From NCBI GenBank assembly GCA_005877225.1, contig VBPK01000098.1, positions 1-11,933 on the forward strand: a DNA stretch of 11,933 bases, read 5' to 3'. A model generated the notes under the pieces. That model did not search any database. It saw only the letters and a program-made list of their open reading frames with translations, and was not told where the DNA came from. This document shows positions 6,479-11,933 of this stretch, one piece after another (position 1 is the first letter of the stretch; each line of letters starts with the position of its first letter). The translations under genes and the position numbers were made by a program. The DNA is from Nitrososphaerota archaeon (GTDB lineage Archaea > Thermoproteota > Nitrososphaeria > Nitrososphaerales > Gagatemarchaeaceae).

Positions 6479-6940
6479 ATGGGGCGTCACAATCTCGGTG
6501 AGTATTCAAGGAAGCAGCCGCGGTTCCTCCCTCCTCCTCGGGAGAGGGGTCGGGCACCGGTGTGGAGCTTCAAGCACCTCCGGTCTGAGCCGTCGCCCGG
6601 TAGGGTCGGAGTCGATCTCGACCGCACCTTCTCTGCCCTCTCCGACCCAACACGCCGGGCAATCCTAGAGGAGTTGGCGACGGGCGAGATGACCGTCGGC
6701 GAGTTGGCAAAACCCTTCTCAATATCGTTACCCGCGATCTCGAAACATCTGAAAGTCCTTGAGGAGGCGGGACTGCTCAAGCGCGAGAAGGACGGCAGGA
6801 TGTACAGGTGCGTCCTCGACGCGACTCAGCTGATCGGGCCCGCGAGATGGATAGCAAGGTACAGCTCGCTCTGGAGGGAACAACTCGATGAGCTTGCCGA
6901 TTACCTGAAGAGCGAGGGGAAGGGCGGGAAGAGCGGATGA
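6479..6940 (+). CDS. ArsR-family winged-helix repressor
   Basis: A DNA-binding repressor of the ArsR (HTH_5) family. The winged helix runs from about residue 47 to 113: ALSDPTRRAILEELATGE (53-70), helix MTVGELAKPFSI, recognition helix LPAISKHLKVLEEAGL (84-99) and the wing KREKDGRMYRC. The metal-site ELCVC motif of arsenic/cadmium sensors is absent and Cys111 is the only cysteine, so metal sensing is unlikely. It belongs with the SdpR-like ArsR proteins that are commonly paired with AHSA1/SRPBCC genes, as here: the stop overlaps the next ATG as ATGA. The C-terminal helices (WIARYSSLWREQLDELADYL) fit dimerisation. Start choice is open. The ATG at 6479 sits exactly where the TATA box predicts a leaderless transcript, but gives an unusual 45-residue basic, Pro-rich extension. 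A GTG at 6560 would give a 126-aa protein closer to normal size. Confidence 0.9.
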   Translation: MGRHNLGEYSRKQPRFLPPPRERGRAPVWSFKHLRSEPSPGRVGVDLDRTFSALSDPTRRAILEELATGEMTVGELAKPFSISLPAISKHLKVLEEAGLLKREKDGRMYRCVLDATQLIGPARWIARYSSLWREQLDELADYLKSEGKGGKSG

Positions 6941-7395
6941 GCGAGGTAGAGGGGTCACAAGACTCTCTTCGTATCTCCCGGGTCTTCCCAGCGACTCGTC
7001 AGAGAACCTTCCGCGCCTGGACCGACCCTAACGAACTGAAGAAGTGGTGGAGGGTGGGGAAGGAGTTCGTCCTCACCGTGGCCGAGATCGACCTCAGGGT
7101 AGGAGGCGGATTCCGGATAGGGGTCGAATCGCCAAGCGGGAGCATCCACATGGTCAGGGGGAGGTTTCTCGAAGTCGTCCCGCCAGAGCGGCTGGTGTAC
7201 ACCTGGATAGCGGAGGACCCCAACCTGAAACAGATGGAGACACTCGTCACGGTCGAGTTCCTGGAACGCGGAGATGCGACAGAAATCTCGCTGCTGCACG
7301 AGAAGCTGAAGGATGGGGGATTGCGGGAGAGCACACGATTCGGCTGGGCGTCTGTCATAGACGGCCTGGCGACCCTCCTGAGAAGCAATAGTTAA
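6937..7395 (+). CDS. AHSA1/START-like SRPBCC domain protein
   Basis: A 152-aa protein of the AHSA1 (activator of Hsp90 ATPase-like) branch of the SRPBCC superfamily. Hallmarks are VFPATRQRTFRAWTDPNELKKWW, split as the first strand (13-18) and helix FRAWTDPNELKKWW (25-38), then DLRVGGGFRI (52-61), GRFLEVVPPERLVYTW (75-90), TLVTVEFLE and the closing helix FGWASVIDGLATLL. The fold encloses a hydrophobic cavity; ligands of this bacterial/archaeal group are mostly unknown, and a chaperone role should not be assumed. Its ATG overlaps the arsR stop by four bases, implying translational coupling and shared control by the ArsR protein. The ArsR-AHSA1 pair is a recurring arrangement in bacteria. The gene ends 38 bp before the SnoaL-like gene, which has its own promoter; the putative operator for that promoter begins within the last codons and stop of this gene. 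Confidence 0.9.
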   Translation: MSEVEGSQDSLRISRVFPATRQRTFRAWTDPNELKKWWRVGKEFVLTVAEIDLRVGGGFRIGVESPSGSIHMVRGRFLEVVPPERLVYTWIAEDPNLKQMETLVTVEFLERGDATEISLLHEKLKDGGLRESTRFGWASVIDGLATLLRSNS

Positions 7396-7407
7396 CCAAA
7401 TGGTTAA
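7392..7407. promoter_or_regulatory. Palindromic operator, candidate ArsR binding site
   Basis: TTAACCAAATGGTTAA is a perfect inverted repeat: arms TTAACCA and TGGTTAA around AA. It overlaps the stop codon of the AHSA1 gene and the BRE/upstream edge of the TATA box of the SnoaL-like gene, so a bound dimer would block TBP/TFB. ArsR-family repressors bind inverted repeats of this size as dimers. The degenerate copy at 6436-6456 before arsR links this site to that regulator. Confidence 0.65.
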
Positions 7408-7411
7408 ATAT
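7405..7411 (+). promoter_or_regulatory. TATA box of the SnoaL-like gene
   Basis: TAAATAT is centred 26 nt upstream of the GTG at 7434. It is the best TATA match in the window and defines a leaderless start for the SnoaL-like gene. Confidence 0.6.
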
Positions 7412-7433
7412 CGTTGAACCGAACCCTCCGACT

Positions 7434-7859
7434 GTGACTACCACCACCGATGAGAACAAGCGCCTTATCAGACGCTTCGTTCAAGAGTTCAAGAACAAGG
7501 CGAACCACGGAATCGTTGACGAACTCTTCTCCCCCAGGTTCGAGCATCACTTCAAGGACCCTAGGCTGCCGAAGGGACGGGAGGGGATGAAGGCTCTCGG
7601 GGGAGCTGTCGTCAAGGGGTTCCCGGACGTTCAGGCGACCATCGAGGACCTGCTGGCGGATGGGAACAAGGTCGTTGAGCGCACGACGGCCCGCGCCACC
7701 CAGAAGGGGGAGTTCAACGGCGTGCCCGCGACGGGAAACAAGGTCGCATGGTCGGAGATCCATATCTACAGAATTGAAGGTGGGAAGGTGGCGGAGCTCT
7801 GGTCGGAGATCGACTTTCTTGGCATCATGCTCCAAATCGGAGCCATCCCGGCTCAGTAG
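7434..7859 (+). CDS. SnoaL-like / ester cyclase family protein
   Basis: A 141-aa protein of the SnoaL-like (NTF2-fold) family, often annotated as ester cyclase or polyketide cyclase-like. Typical features are NKRLIRRFVQEFKNK at the N-terminus, AVVKGFPDVQATIEDLLADG (58-77), EFNGVPATGNKVAW (93-106) and IYRIEGGKVAELWSEIDFLG (111-130). True SnoaL enzymes close rings in polyketide synthesis, but no polyketide genes are present, so the substrate here is unknown. The start is GTG at 7434, fixed by a TATA box 26 nt upstream; there is no room for a Shine-Dalgarno leader. Control by the upstream ArsR protein is likely from the palindrome at the promoter. The last 35 bp overlap the 3' end of the convergent tandem-GNAT gene, in a different frame. 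Confidence 0.88.
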   Translation: MTTTTDENKRLIRRFVQEFKNKANHGIVDELFSPRFEHHFKDPRLPKGREGMKALGGAVVKGFPDVQATIEDLLADGNKVVERTTARATQKGEFNGVPATGNKVAWSEIHIYRIEGGKVAELWSEIDFLGIMLQIGAIPAQ

Positions 7860-8794
7860 ACGTCACCCGACTCCTCTTCACGAAGCCAAGCTTCTCGTTG
7901 ACCCTCAGCATCGCTTCGTTCTGCGAACCGTTGTGGGTAAGAATGGATTTCACCCCGTGACTCCTGGCGTGCTTCGCGACCAGGAGCTTGACGGCCTGTG
8001 CTAAGCCTCTTCCCCTAAAGCCTGGCCTGACCGCGGTAAACCCTTGTTCCATGGTATCCTTCAGGCCTGACTTGATTACGCTACTCGACCCGACATAGAG
8101 GTCATCCTTCTTCGCCACGAATGACCCTTCCCAGAGCATCAGCGGGCTCTTGAGAATGATGATGTTGTAGTCATGGTAACTCATCGGGTGGGCTCGACTA
8201 TGTTCGGGACGTCCCTGTCGGCGCTGTTTTCTAGTTCGTACAGCTTTCGCCCTGAAGTCGGTTCGCGCGACATCTCCTCTGCCAAGCTTGCGAAGACGAT
8301 TCCTTTGCTCTCCAGTTCTTTCGCCCGGGGTTCGAACTTCGCCGGATCGAAGGACCTTAGGTCCAGCGTTGATTCCAATATTCTTCTCTTCTCGACAAAC
8401 CCCCTCTTCTTGACGAACGCGATGCCCTCGCTTGAGTTGAATCGACAAGCGCCCACGCCTCTGCGCCAGCGGAGCGGAGCTCAGACTCGAGGCGCTCGTA
8501 GAGCAATCCACCGATGCCGCGGCGCTGCCAGGCTGGATGCAGCTCGACCGAGAGGGCGAACCTGTGAGGCTGGTACGAGAAGAACAGATGCTCGAATCCG
8601 CCGACACCGACGATTTCGCCTCTATCAGATTCAGCGACATACCTCTTCATCCGATACCTCGTGCGCCCGAAGCAGGAGTCTTCGTACTTGGCTCTGTCAA
8701 GGAAGAGTGGGTGAGTCGGGTCCAAGGCGTCGCGAATCGTGGCGTGGGAATCGTAGTCAGAGTGCCTGAACTCCCTCACCTTCACCTCTAGCAT
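7825..8794 (-). pseudogene. Tandem-GNAT acetyltransferase interrupted by two frameshifts
   Basis: A two-domain GNAT protein is readable across three frames. Frame 1, from ATG 8794 (MLEVKVREFRHSDYD), has the N-terminal GNAT domain with the acetyl-CoA loop WQRRGIGGLLYERL and runs to about 8433. Frame 2 continues with EGIAFVKKRGFVEKRR and a linker to VPNIVEP, ending at a TGA at 8181. Frame 3 continues with MSYHDYNIIIL and the second GNAT domain, with loop FRGRGLAQAVKLLV and NEAMLRVNEKLGF, to the stop at 7825. Adding one base at each join (near 8433 and in the CCC run near 8186-8188) makes a single 323-codon frame. The second join would read EPTPMSY, the form I expect in homologues. The second join also makes an ATGA overlap, so domain 2 could be translated as a separate coupled gene, but the first join has no such reading. 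A TATA-like box lies about 29 nt upstream of ATG 8794. This is either a pseudogene or two single-base deletion errors. Confidence 0.82.
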
Positions 8795-8819
8795 GGCGTT
8801 GTGCAAGAGGAGCGCGCAG

Positions 8820-8827
8820 CTATATGT
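8820..8827 (-). promoter_or_regulatory. TATA-like box of the tandem-GNAT gene
   Basis: On the minus strand ACATATAG is centred about 29 nt before the ATG at 8794. It supports that ATG over the TTG at 8806, which would be too close, and shows that the broken gene still keeps a promoter. Confidence 0.45.
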
Positions 8828-8860
8828 GCTTCAGTCCCGCAACGCGACAACCTCCGCTGT

Positions 8861-9589
8861 CTATTCCGCCCGCGATATCTTGTAGGTGCGACTCTCTGGA
8901 CTGACTGCCCTCCCAACCCAGTAAGAGATCAGCGGCACGTACCACATGAAGAGTCTCGCCGGCACTCCGAGAATCAACACCTGCCCGAAGGGAGGCGCAA
9001 TTGAGATTGCCGTCAGGACGGCGAGCGCGGCCATCCTGTTCCTCCCGTTGCGAAAGAGTTTGGCTAGTTCAGGAGCGACGAGTTTCTTCTCCTCAAGGCT
9101 CAGAACGTGCGCGAAGACCGCCATGATGACCAGGATTCCCGTGAAGTCCAGAGCGAAGAGGAGGGAGGCCACATCCTTTATCGCCGAAGCGTCGGCCGCG
9201 GGCACTGAGGGGCTGATGAACTCCACGCTGTTGAGCAGGTAGGGAATCAGCGTGACGAGCAGAAGAAGCGCCACGTTGAGGAAGACGATGGTCCTTGTCT
9301 CGACGGGGAGCACCGACATGAAACCCGTGTAGATGAGCCAAGCGGTGATGAGAAGAAGGAAGGTGAACATGAAAGCGAGTATGTGGCTTCCGATTTCGGC
9401 GGGGGTTGTCGGCGAGCTCGCGATGGCTGCGACGGAGCCCACGGAGAGCGAGAGGCCGAAGATCAGGTCTGCGAGCGTCTCAATCCTAGCCCGAGGACGC
9501 TTCTCGGCTGCTTCCCGTTGCAACCCCTCTTGCGAGGGCAGAAGCGTATTTGGTCTTTTGGCGGGATGCGAATCTGGATTAGGCAGCAT
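8861..9589 (-). CDS. TMEM175 (DUF1211) family membrane protein
   Basis: A 242-aa protein with about six membrane segments (near residues 39-57, 66-88, 100-120, 139-162, 185-200 and 208-226), the count for one prokaryotic TMEM175 repeat. The signature at the start of the first segment is RIETLADLIFGL (35-46), equivalent to the R...FSD.VFAI motif of the family. Bacterial TMEM175 proteins form tetrameric potassium-permeable channels. Here the Phe-Ser of the motif are Leu-Ala, while the Arg and Asp are kept, so channel activity and ion choice are uncertain. A hydrophilic, basic N-terminal tail of about 34 residues precedes it and should be cytoplasmic. The ATG at 9589 is followed in frame by no closer ATG before the signature. 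It is divergent from the glycosylase gene with 87 bp between starts, and 66 bp upstream of the tandem-GNAT start, possibly co-transcribed with it. Confidence 0.82.
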   Translation of the reverse strand: MLPNPDSHPAKRPNTLLPSQEGLQREAAEKRPRARIETLADLIFGLSLSVGSVAAIASSPTTPAEIGSHILAFMFTFLLLITAWLIYTGFMSVLPVETRTIVFLNVALLLLVTLIPYLLNSVEFISPSVPAADASAIKDVASLLFALDFTGILVIMAVFAHVLSLEEKKLVAPELAKLFRNGRNRMAALAVLTAISIAPPFGQVLILGVPARLFMWYVPLISYWVGRAVSPESRTYKISRAE

Positions 9590-9642
9590 GTTGTTGCATG
9601 GTCGGCCGTCGGTCGCAACTTGTTACGCCAAGGTGCCGAAGT

Positions 9643-9650
9643 CTATAAGG
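9643..9650 (+). promoter_or_regulatory. TATA-like box of the glycosylase gene
   Basis: CTATAAGG is centred about 31 nt upstream of the TTG at 9677. It supports that TTG as the start rather than in-frame codons further upstream, which would overlap the divergent TMEM175-type gene. Confidence 0.4.
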
Positions 9651-9676
9651 CGACCATCACGGCAACGGGGGCGAGT

Positions 9677-10633
9677 TTGGTTCGGCTCGAGAAGAACTTC
9701 TCCTTCGTCCTATCGCCGAAAGCTCCTTACAACTTCGAGCTCACAGCAAAAAAGCCGGCGGGGTGGGACCTCTTCACGCCCTTCGAGGTCTTCGAGGAAG
9801 GAACGATGTGGACGGCTCTTCATGTCGATGGAATGCTAGTGGGCCTGAAGCTTAAGTCCACCGAAGAGACTGACTCACCGAGGATTTCGGTGACAGCCTT
9901 CCTCGCACGCGAGCCCGACGACAAGGAAGAGACGATCAAGGGCATCCTCGCTGAGAAGCTTGGCGTGAATGACGAACTGAGCCAGTTCTACGGATTTGCG
10001 AGGAGAGACCCGATTCTGAAGCATGCGGTGGATGACCTCTACGGGATGCACGATACCCTGGGTGGGAGCGTCTTCGACCTCGCGATTCTGACGATCTGCC
10101 TCCAGATGGCACCCCTCAAGAGGAGCGAGCAGATGATGGAATGCCTCGTGAGCAGGTACGGCAGGGTCGCCGAGTTCGACGGGAGGAGAGTCGCCGCATG
10201 GCCCGTGCCGAGTGAGATCTCGGTAGTATCGATCAAGGAGCTCGAGAGCCGATGCAAGCTCGGCTATCGAGCGAAGTATGTTATCCAGCTGGCCAAAATC
10301 TTGGAGGGAGGGGCCTTTCCGACGCTGGAGGATCTCGCAAGGCTGCCAGCCGAGGAGTCCAAGAGGAGGTTGATGGAACTTCCGGGAATCGGAGACTACT
10401 CGGCCGATATAATAAACCCCAGGGCGGGCTTTCCAATCGACGCCTGGTCAGTCGACGTCTTCGGGAAGCTCTTCTTCGGGAGAGAGCCCAAGAACGCGAG
10501 GGACGCCATCGAGCGGGTGAAGAAGGAAGGAATCCGAAGGTGGGGGAGGTGGAGCTGGATGGCCTTCTTCTACGTTGCCCAAGACCTGGAGAATCTCTCC
10601 AAGAAGCTCAACGTCAAGCTAAGGCTCCAGTGA
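9677..10633 (+). CDS. AlkA-like DNA-3-methyladenine glycosylase (HhH-GPD family)
   Basis: A monofunctional base-excision glycosylase of the HhH-GPD superfamily, expected to release alkylated purines from DNA. Numbered from TTG 9677 the protein is 318 aa. An AlkA-type N-terminal beta domain begins FSFVLSPKAPYNFELT (8-23). The helical domain includes GGSVFDLAILTICLQMAPLK (129-148). The helix-hairpin-helix is LMELPGIGDYSADII (232-246), followed by GFPIDAWSVDVFGKLFFG, where Asp255 aligns with the catalytic Asp of AlkA. No Lys at the bifunctional position and no C-terminal Cys cluster for an iron-sulphur site are seen, consistent with a monofunctional enzyme. In-frame codons extend to ATG 9566, but that stretch overlaps the divergent membrane gene and lacks family sequence; TTG 9619 is another option. 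It converges on the parB-like gene, 66 bp away. No ada-like regulator is nearby. Confidence 0.88.
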   Translation: MVRLEKNFSFVLSPKAPYNFELTAKKPAGWDLFTPFEVFEEGTMWTALHVDGMLVGLKLKSTEETDSPRISVTAFLAREPDDKEETIKGILAEKLGVNDELSQFYGFARRDPILKHAVDDLYGMHDTLGGSVFDLAILTICLQMAPLKRSEQMMECLVSRYGRVAEFDGRRVAAWPVPSEISVVSIKELESRCKLGYRAKYVIQLAKILEGGAFPTLEDLARLPAEESKRRLMELPGIGDYSADIINPRAGFPIDAWSVDVFGKLFFGREPKNARDAIERVKKEGIRRWGRWSWMAFFYVAQDLENLSKKLNVKLRLQ

Positions 10634-10699
10634 TGGGTAGGCCTTTCGATGAGAATTGAAATCCCAGACCTTCTCGACCGCCTGGACGGGTGACGCTCA

Positions 10700-11596
10700 C
10701 TAGAAGTAGCGCTGCTGCCTCAGCCAGGAGTGTATCGCGAGAGACGCGACCGCTTCCATCGTCGTCCTCCTGTCCTCCGCCGCGGTCCTCAGGGCTTCCG
10801 CCACCCTCGGGTCCAGGAGGATCTCGAGCTTCACGGCGCGCAGATACTGGACGTCCTTCCTGATCTCCTCCATTGGCCTCTGAGGCGCCATAACGAAATG
10901 GCTCACGACCTTCTCGGCCTCCGGCTGCGGAAGCGGGGCGATCGTCTCGGCGAGCTCCTTCAGCTTCACGGCGCGCTCGTGGCTGGGTAGCCCTTGAATC
11001 GACGCCGTCTCCTCTGCCTTGTGAATGTAGGTCGCGTGCTTCAGCGGGAGGACACCCTCCTTCCTCTCCTGGGGGGTCGGCGCGCTCTTCACCGTCACCT
11101 CGGCCCTCGTCTCCCTCCTCAGGCCCCTGACCGTCTCGACCGCGTTGATGTGGTCCTCGACGTACCTTCGTGACTTGCCGATAACCTTGGCGAGCTGCTC
11201 GGGGGTGCCGTAGAACTTCGGGTTGAGCTTGCTCAGAGTCATCAGCCCGTCGTACTCCTCCTCGGGCTCGAGGTCCCTCCTCTGAATATTCTCAATCAGG
11301 GAAACGATTATAGACTCCTCGTCCGACGTCTTCCTCACGACGGCTGGAATTCTCTTCAGCCCGGCAGCCTTCGCGGCCTCGAGCCTCCGAGAACCAATGA
11401 CAAGCTCGTAGCGGTATCCGACGGGCCTGACGAGGACCGGCTCGAGAACTCCCTTCTCCTGAATCGAGCGCGTGAGGTCGATAACGTCGCCCGGCCTCCT
11501 CCTCACGTTCAACTTGCCGACGAAGACCCGCGAGGTCTCGATCTGGAGGAGCTCGCTCGGGTCCTTTCGTTCAGAAGCGAGACCTGCCCTGCTCAA
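10700..11596 (-). CDS. ParB/Spo0J-like DNA-binding protein with a possible RHH C-terminus
   Basis: A 298-aa ParB-family protein. The N-terminal ParB/Srx (CTPase-type) domain covers about 18-115: VRRRPGD, GVLEPVLVRP (49-58), YELVIGSRRLEAAKAAGL (63-80; the usual GERR is GSRR) and IENIQRRDLEPEEE (101-114). A helix-turn-helix follows (TPEQLAKVIGKSRRYVEDHI, 131-150). The middle (160-240) is charged and helical. The end, VKLEILLDPRVAEALRTAAE then TTMEAVASLAIHSWLRQ (255-294), has the strand-helix-helix pattern of ribbon-helix-helix domains and could dimerise or bind DNA. No parA gene is in the window, so it may act alone, as nucleoid or segregation factor or as a regulator. The start is TTG 11596, about 32 nt after a weak A/T box (CTTAAG, 11625-11630); no ATG lies before the ParB domain. 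Confidence 0.88.
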   Translation of the reverse strand: MSRAGLASERKDPSELLQIETSRVFVGKLNVRRRPGDVIDLTRSIQEKGVLEPVLVRPVGYRYELVIGSRRLEAAKAAGLKRIPAVVRKTSDEESIIVSLIENIQRRDLEPEEEYDGLMTLSKLNPKFYGTPEQLAKVIGKSRRYVEDHINAVETVRGLRRETRAEVTVKSAPTPQERKEGVLPLKHATYIHKAEETASIQGLPSHERAVKLKELAETIAPLPQPEAEKVVSHFVMAPQRPMEEIRKDVQYLRAVKLEILLDPRVAEALRTAAEDRRTTMEAVASLAIHSWLRQQRYF

Positions 11597-11810
11597 CTTT
11601 CAGCGAAGACCGCGCAAGAGGGACTCTTAAGGATGTTGGCGCTTTCGGCGATGCTCGATAAACTCCACGCGGTGCGGGTTTGTGCTTAGATTCGAACTCT
11701 GTGCTAATGGCAAAACTTCTATGTCAGATTGACGAGCTCGCTGAGGCCTTCTACGCCTGCCAAAATTTCCTCCTGATACATTCTTGCGATCGGAGGATTG
11801 TTGACAGTTC
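11597..11810. other. Divergent intergenic region between the parB-like gene and the last gene
   Basis: These 214 bases hold the putative promoters of the two divergent genes. A 48-codon ORF (11707-11853, +) starts MAKLLCQIDELAEAFYACQN but overlaps the next gene and matches nothing I know. I see no tRNA, parS-like palindrome or other repeat here. Confidence 0.35.
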
Positions 11811-11933
11811 ATGTATAAGGTATTATTTGACGCAGCCCGGGGAGGAACCCTGACTGTGCACGAAGATCCCGAAGGAATCGAGATTACCAAAGCCCGAGGA
11901 CACGTTACATTTAGTGGCAGGAGTGTTCTCGAA
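11811..11933 (+). CDS. Unidentified protein, 5' part only (runs off the window)
   Basis: An open frame from ATG 11811 to the window end encodes the first 41 residues, beginning MYKVLFDAARGGTLTVHEDP, with EGIEITKARGHVTFSGRSVL after it. An in-frame TGA at 11802 makes this ATG the first possible start. The sequence looks protein-like (alternating hydrophobic strand, then a Gly/Asp turn), and the start resembles a beta-strand entry such as VLFDA, but I cannot name a family. A purine-rich GGAGG (11792-11796) lies 14 nt before the ATG, and an A/T-rich box (GATACAT) about 33 nt before it. It is divergent from the parB-like gene. Coding status is likely but unproven because only 41 codons are visible. 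Confidence 0.5.
   Translation, partial: MYKVLFDAARGGTLTVHEDPEGIEITKARGHVTFSGRSVLE

Noticed and set aside
9383..9676. N-terminal extension of the glycosylase frame back to 9383.
   Set aside because: It runs antisense through the N-terminus of the TMEM175-type gene, has no glycosylase-like sequence, and a TATA-like box sits at 9643-9650.
10634..10699. Possible small RNA or C/D-box element between the convergent glycosylase and parB-like genes.
   Set aside because: GTGATGG near 10630 is not a proper C box and no D box pairing is visible; no T-run terminator either.
11685..11700. GATTCGAACTC resembling a tRNA T-loop.
   Set aside because: No matching T-stem, acceptor stem or anticodon arm can be built around it.

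Overview
The window reads as a piece of an archaeal chromosome that is fairly GC-rich. Three things point to Archaea: an archaeal-type orotidine 5'-phosphate decarboxylase, a DUF1286-like membrane protein, and promoters made of an A/T-rich TATA-like box about 25-30 nt upstream of the start codon with little or no 5' leader. I see this promoter layout, with varying strength, before at least six genes. A mesophilic soil-type archaeon, perhaps Nitrososphaeria/Thaumarchaeota, is my best guess, because many accessory genes (ArsR/AHSA1, SnoaL-like, TfoX-like, SDR, kelch) belong to families common in soil bacteria. The lineage is inference; no rRNA, tRNA or other marker gene is present. I see no CRISPR array, transposase, tRNA or rRNA gene.

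Layout. (1) 31-2670: pyrF (+), then a convergent TfoX-like gene (-), then an SDR gene (+) broken by an internal deletion, then a GNAT acetyltransferase (+). (2) 2777-4199: two minus-strand genes, a membrane-anchored six-bladed kelch propeller and a 65-aa double C2H2-type zinc finger protein. (3) 4426-6387: three plus-strand genes, namely an SRPBCC-like protein, an uncharacterised protein with a GSWWGHP motif, and a DUF1286-like membrane protein. (4) 6479-7859: an ArsR-family repressor overlapping an AHSA1/SRPBCC gene by ATGA, followed by a SnoaL-like gene. (5) 7825-9589: a minus-strand tandem-GNAT gene carrying two apparent frameshifts, and a TMEM175-type (DUF1211) membrane protein. (6) 9677-10633: an AlkA-like DNA glycosylase (+). 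(7) 10700-11596: a ParB-like protein (-) with a possible ribbon-helix-helix tail. (8) 11811 to the window end: the start of an unidentified gene.

The best-supported regulatory story is region 4. A perfect 16-bp palindrome, TTAACCAAATGGTTAA, abuts the TATA box of the SnoaL-like gene. A degenerate copy lies at nearly the same distance from the TATA box and start codon of the arsR gene. Aligned over 21 positions the two sites agree at 16. This suggests that the ArsR protein represses both its own operon and the adjacent SnoaL-like gene by blocking TBP/TFB, giving a compact three-gene regulon whose two effector proteins have small-molecule-binding folds.

Two genes are damaged. The SDR gene has lost about 25 codons, including the expected NNAG motif, and the tandem-GNAT gene reads through three frames. 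Either these are real pseudogenes or the assembly has indel errors. The window is otherwise tightly packed, and no gene-free stretch exceeds about 230 bases.
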